A stretch of 6,513 nucleotides of DNA from Thermoplasmata archaeon (GCA_023129265.1 JAGMCJ010000232.1:1-6513); one strand, 5' to 3'. Counted from the stretch's first letter, positions 1-6,004 are shown. Translations and numbers: made by a program. The notes: generated by a model not told the origin, from the sequence alone.

Positions 1-40
1 GTTCCCGCCCACGCAGTGGCGTATAATGCCTCTTCGGAAT

Positions 41-78
41 GCTTAAGTAGGGCAAGAATCCCGCCTGCTTCATTAATC
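41..78 (+). promoter_or_regulatory. weak candidate promoter for rlmE
   Basis: Two AT-rich patches stand out in an otherwise GC-rich leader: CTTAAGTA at 42-49, preceded by a BRE-like purine run, and ATTAATC at 72-78. Either could act as an archaeal TATA box and would put the transcript start near 70 or near 100, giving a leader before either rlmE start. Neither is a strong match to the TTTATATA consensus, so this is a weak call. The rest of 1-116 shows no gene that can be supported. Confidence 0.25.
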
Positions 79-143
79 GCCACCGCACTCCCCGCACATC
101 ACCCACCGAAACGGTTATGCGGAAGCTCATCGATGAGACCGCA

Positions 144-746
144 ATGCCGAGGGCTTGGCTGAGGAAGAGAAAGAGGGACCAGTACTACCGCGCCGCCAAG
201 AGGACCGGGTACAGGAGTCGCGCGGCCTACAAGCTCAGGCAGATCGCGAAGAAGTTCAGCATCATCAGGACCGGCGATGTCGTGCTCGACCTCGGAGCCG
301 CTCCTGGCGGATGGTCGCAAATCGCGAAGGAGATCGTTGGAGAGGCGGGAACTGTCTTAGCGGTAGACAGGGTCCGAATCCGTGACATGGAAGGAATATC
401 CACGCTGACCCTCGATCTGGACACCCAGGGCGCAGTTGAGCAGTTGAAGGAGTGGATCGGCGGGCCCGCGGACGTCGTGCTGAGCGACATATCACCGAGG
501 CTGAGCGGGAACAAGACCAAGGACCACGCGCTCTCCGTGCACCTGAGCGGGATTGCCTTGGCGGTCGCTGCCCAGGTCCTCAGAAAGGGAGGAAACGCGG
601 TCATAAAGGTCTTCCAGGGGGACGTGTACGATGACTACCTGGACAGCGTCAAGAAGCAGTTCTCCTTCGTGAAGGGGCACCGCCCAAAAGCAACGATATC
701 AGAGAGCGCCGAGATCTACGTGATAGCGAAGGGCTTCCGGGGCTAG
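144..746 (+). CDS. rlmE: 23S rRNA (uridine-2'-O)-methyltransferase RlmE/FtsJ family
   Basis: This is a cytoplasmic SAM-dependent methyltransferase expected to methylate the 2'-O of a uridine in the A-loop region of 23S rRNA during large-subunit maturation. Numbered from the ATG at 144 (200 residues), the SAM-binding motif DLGAAPGGWSQ is at 49-59. The family's K-D-K-E catalytic tetrad is visible as K30 (SRAAYKL), D115 (SDISP), K155 (VIKVFQG) and E190 (SAEIYVI). The fold is complete and there is no C-terminal TRAM domain, which some archaeal members carry. I chose ATG 144 because MPRAWLRKRKRD matches the usual archaeal N-terminus; ATG 117 is in frame and would add nine atypical residues (MRKLIDETA). 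Neither start has a strong ribosome binding site. The stop codon TAG overlaps the stop of the convergent gene at the palindrome CTAG. Function is sure at family level; the exact target base is inferred. Confidence 0.93.
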   Translation: MPRAWLRKRKRDQYYRAAKRTGYRSRAAYKLRQIAKKFSIIRTGDVVLDLGAAPGGWSQIAKEIVGEAGTVLAVDRVRIRDMEGISTLTLDLDTQGAVEQLKEWIGGPADVVLSDISPRLSGNKTKDHALSVHLSGIALAVAAQVLRKGGNAVIKVFQGDVYDDYLDSVKKQFSFVKGHRPKATISESAEIYVIAKGFRG

Positions 747-1867
747 GCTCCCAGCGCCTTGGCCTTCTGCAGGCACTTGGCGGCCTCGTCCCTGTCCCCG
801 AGCCTGACGAGCACCTCCCCGCGGTTCAGCCAGGCGGCGGTGTACCTCGGCCTTATCTTGATGGCCTGGTCGTGGCACTTCTTCGCCTCCTCGAACCTGC
901 CCATCCGGGCGAGGGTGGCGCCCATGTTGTTCCACGCGATCGCGTACCTCGGCCTGATGTCCAGAGCCTCGTCGAACGCCTTCAGCGCCTCGTCGAACCG
1001 CTCGAGCCTGAAGAGCACGTCGCCCTTGTTCGTCCAGGCGATCTCGTTCTTGGGGTTCATCTTCAGCGCTATGTCGTGGCACTTGAGGGCCTCGTCGTAC
1101 TGCTTCAGCCTCTTGTACGCCACGCCCTTGGACGTCCAAGCGGTCGCGGGCCTCGAGCCTATCCTTATCGCCCTGTTGTAGTGCTGGATGGCCTCGAGAT
1201 ACTGCCCGTCCTTGACCAGACGGTCGCCCTGGGCCACCGCCGACGTGCTTATCTTGAAGAAGACGAACCCAAGGAGCGTCCCAGCGACAGCGATGCCAGC
1301 GAAGACGATGAGGGGGGATGTGCTCTCCGAGTACACGTTCCAGTCCCACATCTGGAAGACAACGAAGACGACGACCAGCGCGACTATCGTACCGATAACG
1401 ATGCCGTCGATCATCCTCGCGCTCGATGTCGTGAGCTTGGGAACCTTCTCGGAGACCTCGACCTTGACCGGGACTTCCTCCTCCGCGGGGATCTCGATCT
1501 CCTCCTCTGGCTTCGCCTTCTCACGGGGCTTCTCCAGGAGCTCCGCGAACTCGGTGCCGCAATCCGGGCAGACCGAGGACTCCACAGCGATCATGCTGCT
1601 GCACACTGGGCACTCGAAGAGATCTCCCTCTTCCTCGATGAGGAGGGAGTCGAGCAGCTCGTCCACGATCTCCTTGTCCAGGTCCAGCGCCTCGTCGGTG
1701 CCCTCTGCGGGAACGTCTATTTCGGCCAGATCCTCGAGCAGCTTGTCGATGTCCTCCTCGCCCTCGCTGACCCCGAGCTTCACTCCGCACTCTTCGCAGA
1801 ACTCGACCTTGGGGTGATTCAGGTGTCCGCAGACCTCGCACTTAATCTTGTCCTCCGACTTGGCCAA
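743..1867 (-). CDS. membrane protein with two zinc ribbons and five TPRs
   Basis: This 374-residue protein has a clear modular build. A first zinc ribbon uses C10/C13 and C24/C27, and a second uses C86/C89 and C100/C103; both are CxxC-x10-CxxC. They are separated by an acidic linker (about 34-80), and another Glu/Lys/Pro-rich linker follows (105-145). Two hydrophobic segments (about 153-172 and 184-204) form a likely membrane hairpin, so both ends should be on the same side, probably the cytosol. Five TPR units follow (about 210-374), with tryptophans W244, W278, W312 and W346 exactly 34 residues apart. The TPRs suggest protein-protein docking at the membrane; the partner and process are unknown. 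The start is TTG at 1865-1867, with GGTG seven bases or fewer upstream and no upstream in-frame ATG or GTG seen. The stop overlaps that of rlmE. The architecture is seen directly; the scaffold role is an inference. Confidence 0.92.
   Translation of the reverse strand: MAKSEDKIKCEVCGHLNHPKVEFCEECGVKLGVSEGEEDIDKLLEDLAEIDVPAEGTDEALDLDKEIVDELLDSLLIEEEGDLFECPVCSSMIAVESSVCPDCGTEFAELLEKPREKAKPEEEIEIPAEEEVPVKVEVSEKVPKLTTSSARMIDGIVIGTIVALVVVFVVFQMWDWNVYSESTSPLIVFAGIAVAGTLLGFVFFKISTSAVAQGDRLVKDGQYLEAIQHYNRAIRIGSRPATAWTSKGVAYKRLKQYDEALKCHDIALKMNPKNEIAWTNKGDVLFRLERFDEALKAFDEALDIRPRYAIAWNNMGATLARMGRFEEAKKCHDQAIKIRPRYTAAWLNRGEVLVRLGDRDEAAKCLQKAKALGA
746..1240 (-). repeat. five tandem TPR-coding units of 102 bases
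   Basis: The C-terminal half of the zinc-ribbon/TPR gene encodes five consecutive 34-residue TPR units. Each of the last four begins with an Ala-Trp pair and carries the usual small and large residues (G at 8, A at 20, P near 32). The first unit lacks the Trp and the last is truncated at its end (KALGA). The DNA copies are diverged, so this is a protein-level repeat rather than a recent duplication. Confidence 0.8.
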
Positions 1868-1868
1868 G

Positions 1869-1908
1869 AACCCACCGGAGCGTATTACCGAGTATGTCCG
1901 ATATAAAG
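1869..1908 (-). promoter_or_regulatory. TATA box and GGTG ribosome binding site for the zinc-ribbon/TPR gene
   Basis: Reading the minus strand, CTTTATAT (plus-strand 1901-1908) matches the archaeal box A well. It predicts a transcript start near 1878, leaving a leader of only about ten bases before the TTG at 1867. That leader contains GGTGG, partly complementary to the archaeal 16S 3' end, a few bases before the TTG. The site supports the TTG as the real start. Confidence 0.6.
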
Positions 1909-1965
1909 CTAACGTAGTGATTCTCCTGCGTCATCATACGGCCGGAAGGGTCCGCTTCACCAATA

Positions 1966-1977
1966 CATATTAATATG
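1966..1977 (+). promoter_or_regulatory. palindromic TATA box for the coiled-coil gene
   Basis: CATATTAATATG is a perfect 12-base palindrome in the divergent intergenic region and its most AT-rich stretch on this side. Its centre is about 25 bases ahead of 1996, so transcription would be expected to start near there, giving a leader of about 65 bases to the preferred ATG at 2063. The symmetry means it could also bind a dimeric regulator or support TBP binding in either direction. Confidence 0.5.
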
Positions 1978-2052
1978 CCAGAGAAAATTAGTGTAATGGA
2001 GAAAGAGGGGGAACCAGACAAGGACAGCGAAAGGGGTGGATATGATAGCAAC

Positions 2053-2058
2053 GGTGAT
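2053..2058 (+). promoter_or_regulatory. ribosome binding site GGTGAT deciding the coiled-coil start
   Basis: GGTGAT is a perfect six-base match to the complement of the conserved archaeal 16S 3' end (GGAGGTGATC). It lies four bases before ATG 2063, so the equivalent of the GG core sits at a normal distance from this ATG. The upstream in-frame starts, GTG 2036 and ATG 2042, have only the G-rich run at 2033-2039, placed too close to the first of them. Confidence 0.5.
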
Positions 2059-2062
2059 TTTC

Positions 2063-3625
2063 ATGGCGAGCAAGAGAGATTCTGGAAGGAAGAAGGGCAG
2101 GGAATCGAGGCCAAAGAAGGATGATGCGACGCAGAGGCTCAAGGACGAGAAGAAGAAGATACACAAGGACCTGAAGCGCCTGAAGAAGCTGGAGGAAGGC
2201 GTCGCCGAGAAGGACTCTGGTGCCAAGGGAAAGGCGACGATAGAGGACCTGAAGACGAGCATCATGCAGTCCACAGCCCTGCTCAGAGAGGAGGCCGAGC
2301 GGATCACGTCGGACGCCGAGTCCATAAGGGAGAAGGAGGAGCGGCTTCTGCGCAAGGAAGCGGAACTGGGAAAGCGCGAGAAGGAGCTCGAGGGGCTCAA
2401 GAAGAAGCTCATCAGGGCGAGGACGACGCTGCTCAGCGACGAGATCGGGAAGCTCAAGGAGGAGCGGAAGCAGCTCGGGACGGAGAGGAAGACCGCCTCC
2501 CTCCTCAGGGACGAGTGGAAAAACAAACTCAGGGAGATGGAGAAGCGGGAAGAGCTCCTGCTCAGGGTGGAGAGGAAGCTGGAGGAGAGAGGAGGGTTCC
2601 TGGAGGACAGCACGAAGGACATGATCACGTTCTTCAAGGAGCTGGCCAAGAGCGACGAGGATCTCCTGGAGAGGGAGCTGGAAGTGAAACAGCGGGAGGA
2701 GGAGGTCGAGAGGTCGCTGGATGAGAGGATGAAGCGGCTCGACGAGAAGACCGCCGAGCTGGACCAGCTGATGAGGAAGTTCGAGAGCTATGACGACACC
2801 ACCCGCGAAGCCGACCAGAGAATCAAACTCGGAGAGCAGGAAGTACGGAGCCTGAAGGAGACGCTCACGAAGATGGCCGACGACCTGCAGGAGAGGAAGG
2901 CGGAGGTCGATGCCGGAGCGGTCGCGCTCTCGGATGAGAAGATTGCCGAGTTCGCCGAGAAGGAGCAGGAGATGGAGAAGAGGCTGGAGGAGCTTCGGGA
3001 GCGGGAGAGAGAGCTCGAGGAGAGAATCGAGGAAGAGAAGGAGAAGCTCGAAGAGAAGCAGAGCGAGCTGGAGAGGAGGGAGGAGAACCTCAAGCTGCAG
3101 AGCAGTGAGCTGGACGAACTCCGCGGGCAAGTGCAGAAGGCCGAGGACAGGTACAAGCAGGAAGAGGAGATCATCCAGGAGAAGAGGGAGCATCTGGAGA
3201 CTGATATCCGGGAGTTCGAGGAGAGGAGCGAATCCGTCTCCAGCGAGGAACTGCAGAGCCTCGAGGCCGAGAGGGAGGAGCTGGAGAAGAGGAGGAAGGA
3301 GCTCGAGGAGCGCACGCAGGAGGCCGAGGAGAAACTTCAGGCCGCGCAGGACAGGGAATCAGAGATCGAGAGGATGCTGGACGACGCGAGGGAGAGGGCG
3401 GACAAGGCGGAGAAAGAGAGCGAGAATCTCAGGAATCTGGAGAAGAAGCTCAAGGGCTACGAGAACGAGATCATAAACGCCCGGGACGCGCTGATGACCG
3501 TCGACAAGATTCTGGAGAAGATGCCCTACGAGGTCATCGACAACTTCATACGCTCGGACTATTTCGAGCAGTACGAGAAGGCCTTCGAGGCCATGAAGAA
3601 GGATTTCGACAAGGGAGGGGAGTAG
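2063..3625 (+). CDS. long coiled-coil protein, function unknown
   Basis: This 520-residue soluble protein is almost entirely Glu, Lys, Arg, Leu and Asp, with heptad-like hydrophobic spacing from about residue 22 to 464 and no cysteine. Breaks in the coil are likely at GG 177-178, SYDD 242-245 and DAGA 283-286. A Lys/Arg-rich tail of about 20 residues precedes the coil. The last 56 residues (465-520) look different: a helical cap containing MPYEVIDNFIRSDYFEQYEK, with aromatic residues and a single proline. There is no Walker A or B motif, so it is not an SMC or Rad50 ATPase, although searches will hit those coils. A structural, scaffolding or tethering role is plausible but unproven. The start at 2063 is preferred for its GGTGAT site; GTG 2036 or ATG 2042 would add a short hydrophobic MDMIATVIF. 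It has its own promoter, and the next gene follows after 39 bases. Confidence 0.85.
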   Translation: MASKRDSGRKKGRESRPKKDDATQRLKDEKKKIHKDLKRLKKLEEGVAEKDSGAKGKATIEDLKTSIMQSTALLREEAERITSDAESIREKEERLLRKEAELGKREKELEGLKKKLIRARTTLLSDEIGKLKEERKQLGTERKTASLLRDEWKNKLREMEKREELLLRVERKLEERGGFLEDSTKDMITFFKELAKSDEDLLERELEVKQREEEVERSLDERMKRLDEKTAELDQLMRKFESYDDTTREADQRIKLGEQEVRSLKETLTKMADDLQERKAEVDAGAVALSDEKIAEFAEKEQEMEKRLEELRERERELEERIEEEKEKLEEKQSELERREENLKLQSSELDELRGQVQKAEDRYKQEEEIIQEKREHLETDIREFEERSESVSSEELQSLEAEREELEKRRKELEERTQEAEEKLQAAQDRESEIERMLDDARERADKAEKESENLRNLEKKLKGYENEIINARDALMTVDKILEKMPYEVIDNFIRSDYFEQYEKAFEAMKKDFDKGGE

Positions 3626-3645
3626 GGCAACATTTAAGATTGCCC
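3625..3645 (+). promoter_or_regulatory. inverted repeat around the TATA box of the small gene
   Basis: GGGCAA (3625-3630) and TTGCCC (3640-3645) form a perfect six-base inverted repeat around the nine-base spacer CATTTAAGA. The TATA-like ATTTAAGA (3632-3639) fills the spacer and lies about 26 bases before the ATG at 3665, so the transcript would be leaderless or nearly so. The left arm begins at the last base of the coiled-coil stop codon. It could be an operator over the TATA box or a hairpin at the end of the upstream message; no T-run follows, which argues against a simple terminator. Confidence 0.45.
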
Positions 3646-3664
3646 GCGTGTTTGTTCAGGTCGG

Positions 3665-3886
3665 ATGATAACATATCTGACCGTGACGTTCAACAGCGAT
3701 GGTGCGAAGCCATCGGAGGTCGCGCAGCGGCTGCATTCGCTCGGTTTCGTCCCCACGACCGGGAACTACGATTTCATGTACGAATGGGGCATGGAAGCGG
3801 GCGTGGAGGAGGCGGTGGATCTCGCGGACCAGGTCCACCTCACGCTGAAGGGGATGATGGTCTCCTACAAAATCGAGACGGTCTGA
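3665..3886 (+). CDS. small conserved-looking protein, ferredoxin-like fold predicted
   Basis: This is a 73-residue soluble protein without cysteine or membrane segments. The predicted order is strand (2-9), helix (15-26, KPSEVAQRLHSLG), strand (28-41, FVPTTGNYDFMYEW), helix (46-63, VEEAVDLADQVHLTLKG) and strand (64-73, MMVSYKIETV). This beta-alpha-beta-alpha-beta order resembles small ferredoxin-like sensor or dimerisation domains, such as the effector domain of Lrp-type regulators, but there is no DNA-binding part. I do not recognise a named family, and no catalytic residues can be assigned. The ATG at 3665 is chosen because it lies about 26 bases after a TATA-like box and the frame has normal amino-acid use. 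Its TGA is joined directly to the stop of the convergent radical SAM gene (TGATCA). Confidence 0.8.
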   Translation: MITYLTVTFNSDGAKPSEVAQRLHSLGFVPTTGNYDFMYEWGMEAGVEEAVDLADQVHLTLKGMMVSYKIETV

Positions 3887-5503
3887 TCAGCCGCCCATCT
3901 TCGGGGGCTGAGGTTCGGAGCACACCCGCGGGTCGCACTCCTTGTATTTTGCTACATATAACCCAGGATGGAGCCCCGCTATCCTGAGGGCGGGTTGCCT
4001 GAAGCTCTTCCCGTGCTTCCAGCGGAAGTACAGGTAGTACGACGCCATCGAGGCGATGGAATAGATGGGCTGCCACTTCCTGTCCCAGCAGTTGATGTTG
4101 TACCTCCAGCACGTGGCTAGGAAGTCCAGCTGGGCGTCGGTGAGGTTCTCCAGGGGCATCATCCTCTCGTCCCTCAGCCTGCTGTCGTGGAGCGGGATGA
4201 AGAGCAACGGGACGTAGAACATGTCCAGGTCCTTCATCTTGTCCAGGAGCTCGAGCGTCTCCATCGTGTCGTCCTCGGTCTCGCCGGGCCAGCCCGTGAT
4301 TATCGTCCCCAAGGGCCGCCAGCCGTTGTCGTTGAAGATGCCCACGCCCTGCGTCACGATCTCGTGCCAGTCCTTCACGTCGTACGGCAGGGCCTTCCCG
4401 CGCATGTACTTCTCCATTATCCGGATGCTACCGCTCTCGATGCCGAAGAGGACCGTCGGGAACCTCCTGTCGTAGTTCTTCCTCAGCTTGGGCGAGTACA
4501 GGGACTTCTCCTCGAGTATGGGCGTGAGCTCCTCCACCATATCGGGGTCGTAGACCGCCGGAGCGATGGAAGCGTGCGAGAGGTGGATGTAATCCACGCC
4601 CGGGTGCTCGGCTATGGACTTGTAGAGTTTGACGACGGCCTCCCTGTTGGGTCTGAACTTCGGGCCGCACTGATAGATGAACATGTCCTCGGTCGCCGTG
4701 AAGATGGAGTTGGCTCCTCCTCTTACATTGGTCTCCACCTCCTTCATGATGAAGTCTAGCGGGCGGGAGTTCTTCCTCCTGTTCGTCGGGGAGCAGAAGT
4801 GGCATCCCCTTCCGCAGCCTCTCGTGATCTCCACGACGCCGTAGCTGGCGGCCCGCTTGATCATGGGTATGGTATCGTCCTTCACCGCTGGACCGTAGAC
4901 CTCCTTAGGAAGCGGCTCGCCGTTTAGGGCCTTGTGGAACAGGTCCGTCACGACGTTCTCGCCCTCCCCGTGGACGAGCGTGTCGATACCTAGCTCCTCC
5001 ATCTTGCCCGCATCGCGGACCTGCCATGAGCCCGCCCCACCCACGATAACCCTCGGGTCGAACCGGGTGAGGGCCGCGTCCCCCAGGACCTTCTCAAACT
5101 CGAAGGCGTCCAGGGACTCCCCGCCAAAGCCGAAAATCGAGTTGTACGTGAGAGAGACGTAGGCCAGCCCCATGGAGTCCATCGTGGAGACGCCCACCGC
5201 CTTCGTGTCCGGTCCGACGAACCTGTTCAGGTTGTCCGGGTGGACGGAAGCGACGTTCTCCTCGCCGAACTCGTCGATGAGGATGGACTCCACCTTCCTC
5301 AGCCCGTAGGGAAGGAACCTGGCTGTGCCGTCCGAGTTGTCCTTCGCCTCCAGCCACTCGCTCTTGACAAAGAAGTTGGGAATGAACTTCCTCGGGAAGG
5401 TGGCGACGAAGGCCGTGAATGGGTCACCGCTGTAGGTGCTGATTTCGGAGCGTGGAGCGGTGAGGACTATCGGAACGCCACCGTTTCCCTGCTTAGAGGC
5501 CAA
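3887..5503 (-). CDS. radical SAM protein with cobalamin-binding-like N-terminal domain
   Basis: This 538-residue iron-sulfur enzyme probably cleaves SAM to the 5'-deoxyadenosyl radical. The cluster motif CxxxCxxC is at C230, C234 and C237 (RGCGRGCHFC). Further core motifs are GIESGS (354-359) and GWPGETEDD (404-412). Residues 1-220 resemble the Rossmann-like B12-binding region of many archaeal radical SAM proteins: PYGLRKVESIL (65-75), VGVSTMD (103-109), VGGAGSWQ (154-161) and VHGEGE (177-182). The DxHxxG cobalt-ligand motif is absent, which is common in this class. The C-terminal part (about 440-538) is rich in Trp and Tyr and has four more cysteines (465, 472, 523, 528). The start is TTG 5501-5503, with AGGAGG seven bases upstream and an in-frame TGA just beyond. 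The substrate is unknown; lipid or cofactor alkylation or ring formation, as in related B12-type radical SAM enzymes, is only a possibility. Confidence 0.9.
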   Translation of the reverse strand: MASKQGNGGVPIVLTAPRSEISTYSGDPFTAFVATFPRKFIPNFFVKSEWLEAKDNSDGTARFLPYGLRKVESILIDEFGEENVASVHPDNLNRFVGPDTKAVGVSTMDSMGLAYVSLTYNSIFGFGGESLDAFEFEKVLGDAALTRFDPRVIVGGAGSWQVRDAGKMEELGIDTLVHGEGENVVTDLFHKALNGEPLPKEVYGPAVKDDTIPMIKRAASYGVVEITRGCGRGCHFCSPTNRRKNSRPLDFIMKEVETNVRGGANSIFTATEDMFIYQCGPKFRPNREAVVKLYKSIAEHPGVDYIHLSHASIAPAVYDPDMVEELTPILEEKSLYSPKLRKNYDRRFPTVLFGIESGSIRIMEKYMRGKALPYDVKDWHEIVTQGVGIFNDNGWRPLGTIITGWPGETEDDTMETLELLDKMKDLDMFYVPLLFIPLHDSRLRDERMMPLENLTDAQLDFLATCWRYNINCWDRKWQPIYSIASMASYYLYFRWKHGKSFRQPALRIAGLHPGLYVAKYKECDPRVCSEPQPPKMGG

Positions 5504-5516
5504 CGTAGCTCCTCCT
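5504..5516 (-). promoter_or_regulatory. strong Shine-Dalgarno site before a TTG start
   Basis: On the minus strand AGGAGG (plus-strand 5511-5516) stands seven bases before the TTG at 5503. It is the best ribosome binding site in the window and fixes the start of the radical SAM gene, for which there is no ATG nearby and a stop codon closes the frame just upstream. Confidence 0.75.
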
Positions 5517-5563
5517 GTTGAAACTCAAGATGAACGAATACGATTGCAGGTTATGACATCTGT

Positions 5564-5572
5564 CTATTTAAC
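5564..5572 (-). promoter_or_regulatory. candidate TATA box for the radical SAM gene
   Basis: On the minus strand GTTAAATAG, preceded by GGAATAAAC, is a TATA-like element with a purine-rich upstream segment. It predicts a transcript start near 5540 and a leader of roughly 35-40 bases that contains the AGGAGG site. The match to consensus is moderate. It lies about 50 bases from the divergent TATA box of the winged-helix gene. Confidence 0.4.
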
Positions 5573-5604
5573 GTTTATTCCGAACAATAGCATGCGTCCA
5601 TATC

Positions 5605-5628
5605 TATGAAAAGCAAAATTCATATAAT
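5605..5628 (+). promoter_or_regulatory. dyad operator candidate and TATA box of the winged-helix gene
   Basis: CATATAAT (5621-5628), preceded by the BRE-like GCAAAA, lies about 26 bases before ATG 5651, the spacing of a leaderless archaeal transcript; no ribosome binding site precedes that ATG. Overlapping its upstream edge is a perfect six-base inverted repeat, TATGAA (5605-5610) and TTCATA (5619-5624), with an eight-base spacer. A 20-base dyad at this position would suit a dimeric winged-helix repressor binding its own promoter. Confidence 0.55.
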
Positions 5629-5650
5629 CCCAGTGCATACGTCCTGCTGA

Positions 5651-6004
5651 ATGACCCGCCCAGCAGAAAGAAAGGCGCTCTACAGGCTCACCGGGTTGGC
5701 GGAGAAGATACTCGGCCTTCCCCAAACGGCGTCCAAGATCCTCAAGACCCTCGCGAGGACGTCCAAGAAGCTGAACGTCCGTGAGATAGTCAGGCGGGTC
5801 CGCAGGTCCGAGAGGAGCGTGAGGAAGTACCTAGTTCTTCTGACCAGGAAGGGCATACTCGAGCGGGAGGTCGTGAAGACCGCCCGGGGCAAGCTCGCGT
5901 ACCTGTACTACGTGGCCCCGGTCGAGAAGATATCCGCGGTCCTGAAGAGGGAGATCTCGCGGACCGCCAAGAAGCTGGAGGACATAGCTCCGCAGGGGTC
6001 GTGA
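5651..6004 (+). CDS. winged helix-turn-helix transcriptional regulator
   Basis: This is a basic 117-residue protein with a single DNA-binding domain. Helix 1 spans about 15-36, helix 2 is VREIVRRV (43-50) and the recognition helix is SERSVRKYLVLLTRKG (53-68). The wing follows as ILEREVVKTARGKLAYLYYV (69-88), and a C-terminal helix (91-112) probably mediates dimerisation. The build resembles MarR, ArsR or TrmB-type archaeal regulators without an effector domain; no cysteine or histidine metal site is seen. The ATG at 5651 lies at leaderless distance from a TATA box. The dyad in that promoter suggests autoregulation, and the divergent radical SAM gene 147 bases away is the natural second target. 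Its TGA is joined to the stop of the helicase gene in TGATCA. Family assignment is sure at fold level; the regulon is inferred. Confidence 0.85.
   Translation: MTRPAERKALYRLTGLAEKILGLPQTASKILKTLARTSKKLNVREIVRRVRRSERSVRKYLVLLTRKGILEREVVKTARGKLAYLYYVAPVEKISAVLKREISRTAKKLEDIAPQGS

Noticed and set aside
1..60. Possible gene end on + or divergent gene start on - at the left edge
   Set aside because: Short open frames exist, including a GTG at 10-12 on the minus strand, but only a few codons are visible and none shows recognisable sequence.
1..73. Possible tRNA 3' end (GGGCAAGAATCCC followed by GCCTGCT)
   Set aside because: The loop lacks the TTCRA consensus, only three stem pairs form, and no acceptor or anticodon stem can be built from the preceding bases.
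872..1906. 344-residue plus-strand ORF opposite the zinc-ribbon/TPR gene
   Set aside because: The opposite strand has zinc-ribbon, membrane and TPR motifs in perfect register; this frame is a GC-driven shadow rich in Arg, Leu, Asp and Val.
1988..3193. 401-residue minus-strand ORF, very Leu-rich
   Set aside because: It is the antisense of the GAG/AAG-rich coiled-coil gene; the Leu content is the complement of Glu codons and no domain is visible.
2910..3476. 188-residue Arg/Ser-rich ORF on the plus strand
   Set aside because: It is the shifted frame of the coiled-coil gene, with composition explained by AGG/AGC readings of the GAG-rich DNA.
2063..3625. SMC or Rad50 identity for the coiled-coil protein
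   Set aside because: No Walker A, Walker B or hinge region is visible; similarity would be coiled-coil composition only.
4187..4759. 190-residue plus-strand ORF within the radical SAM gene
   Set aside because: It overlaps the radical SAM core on the other strand and shows no motif of its own.
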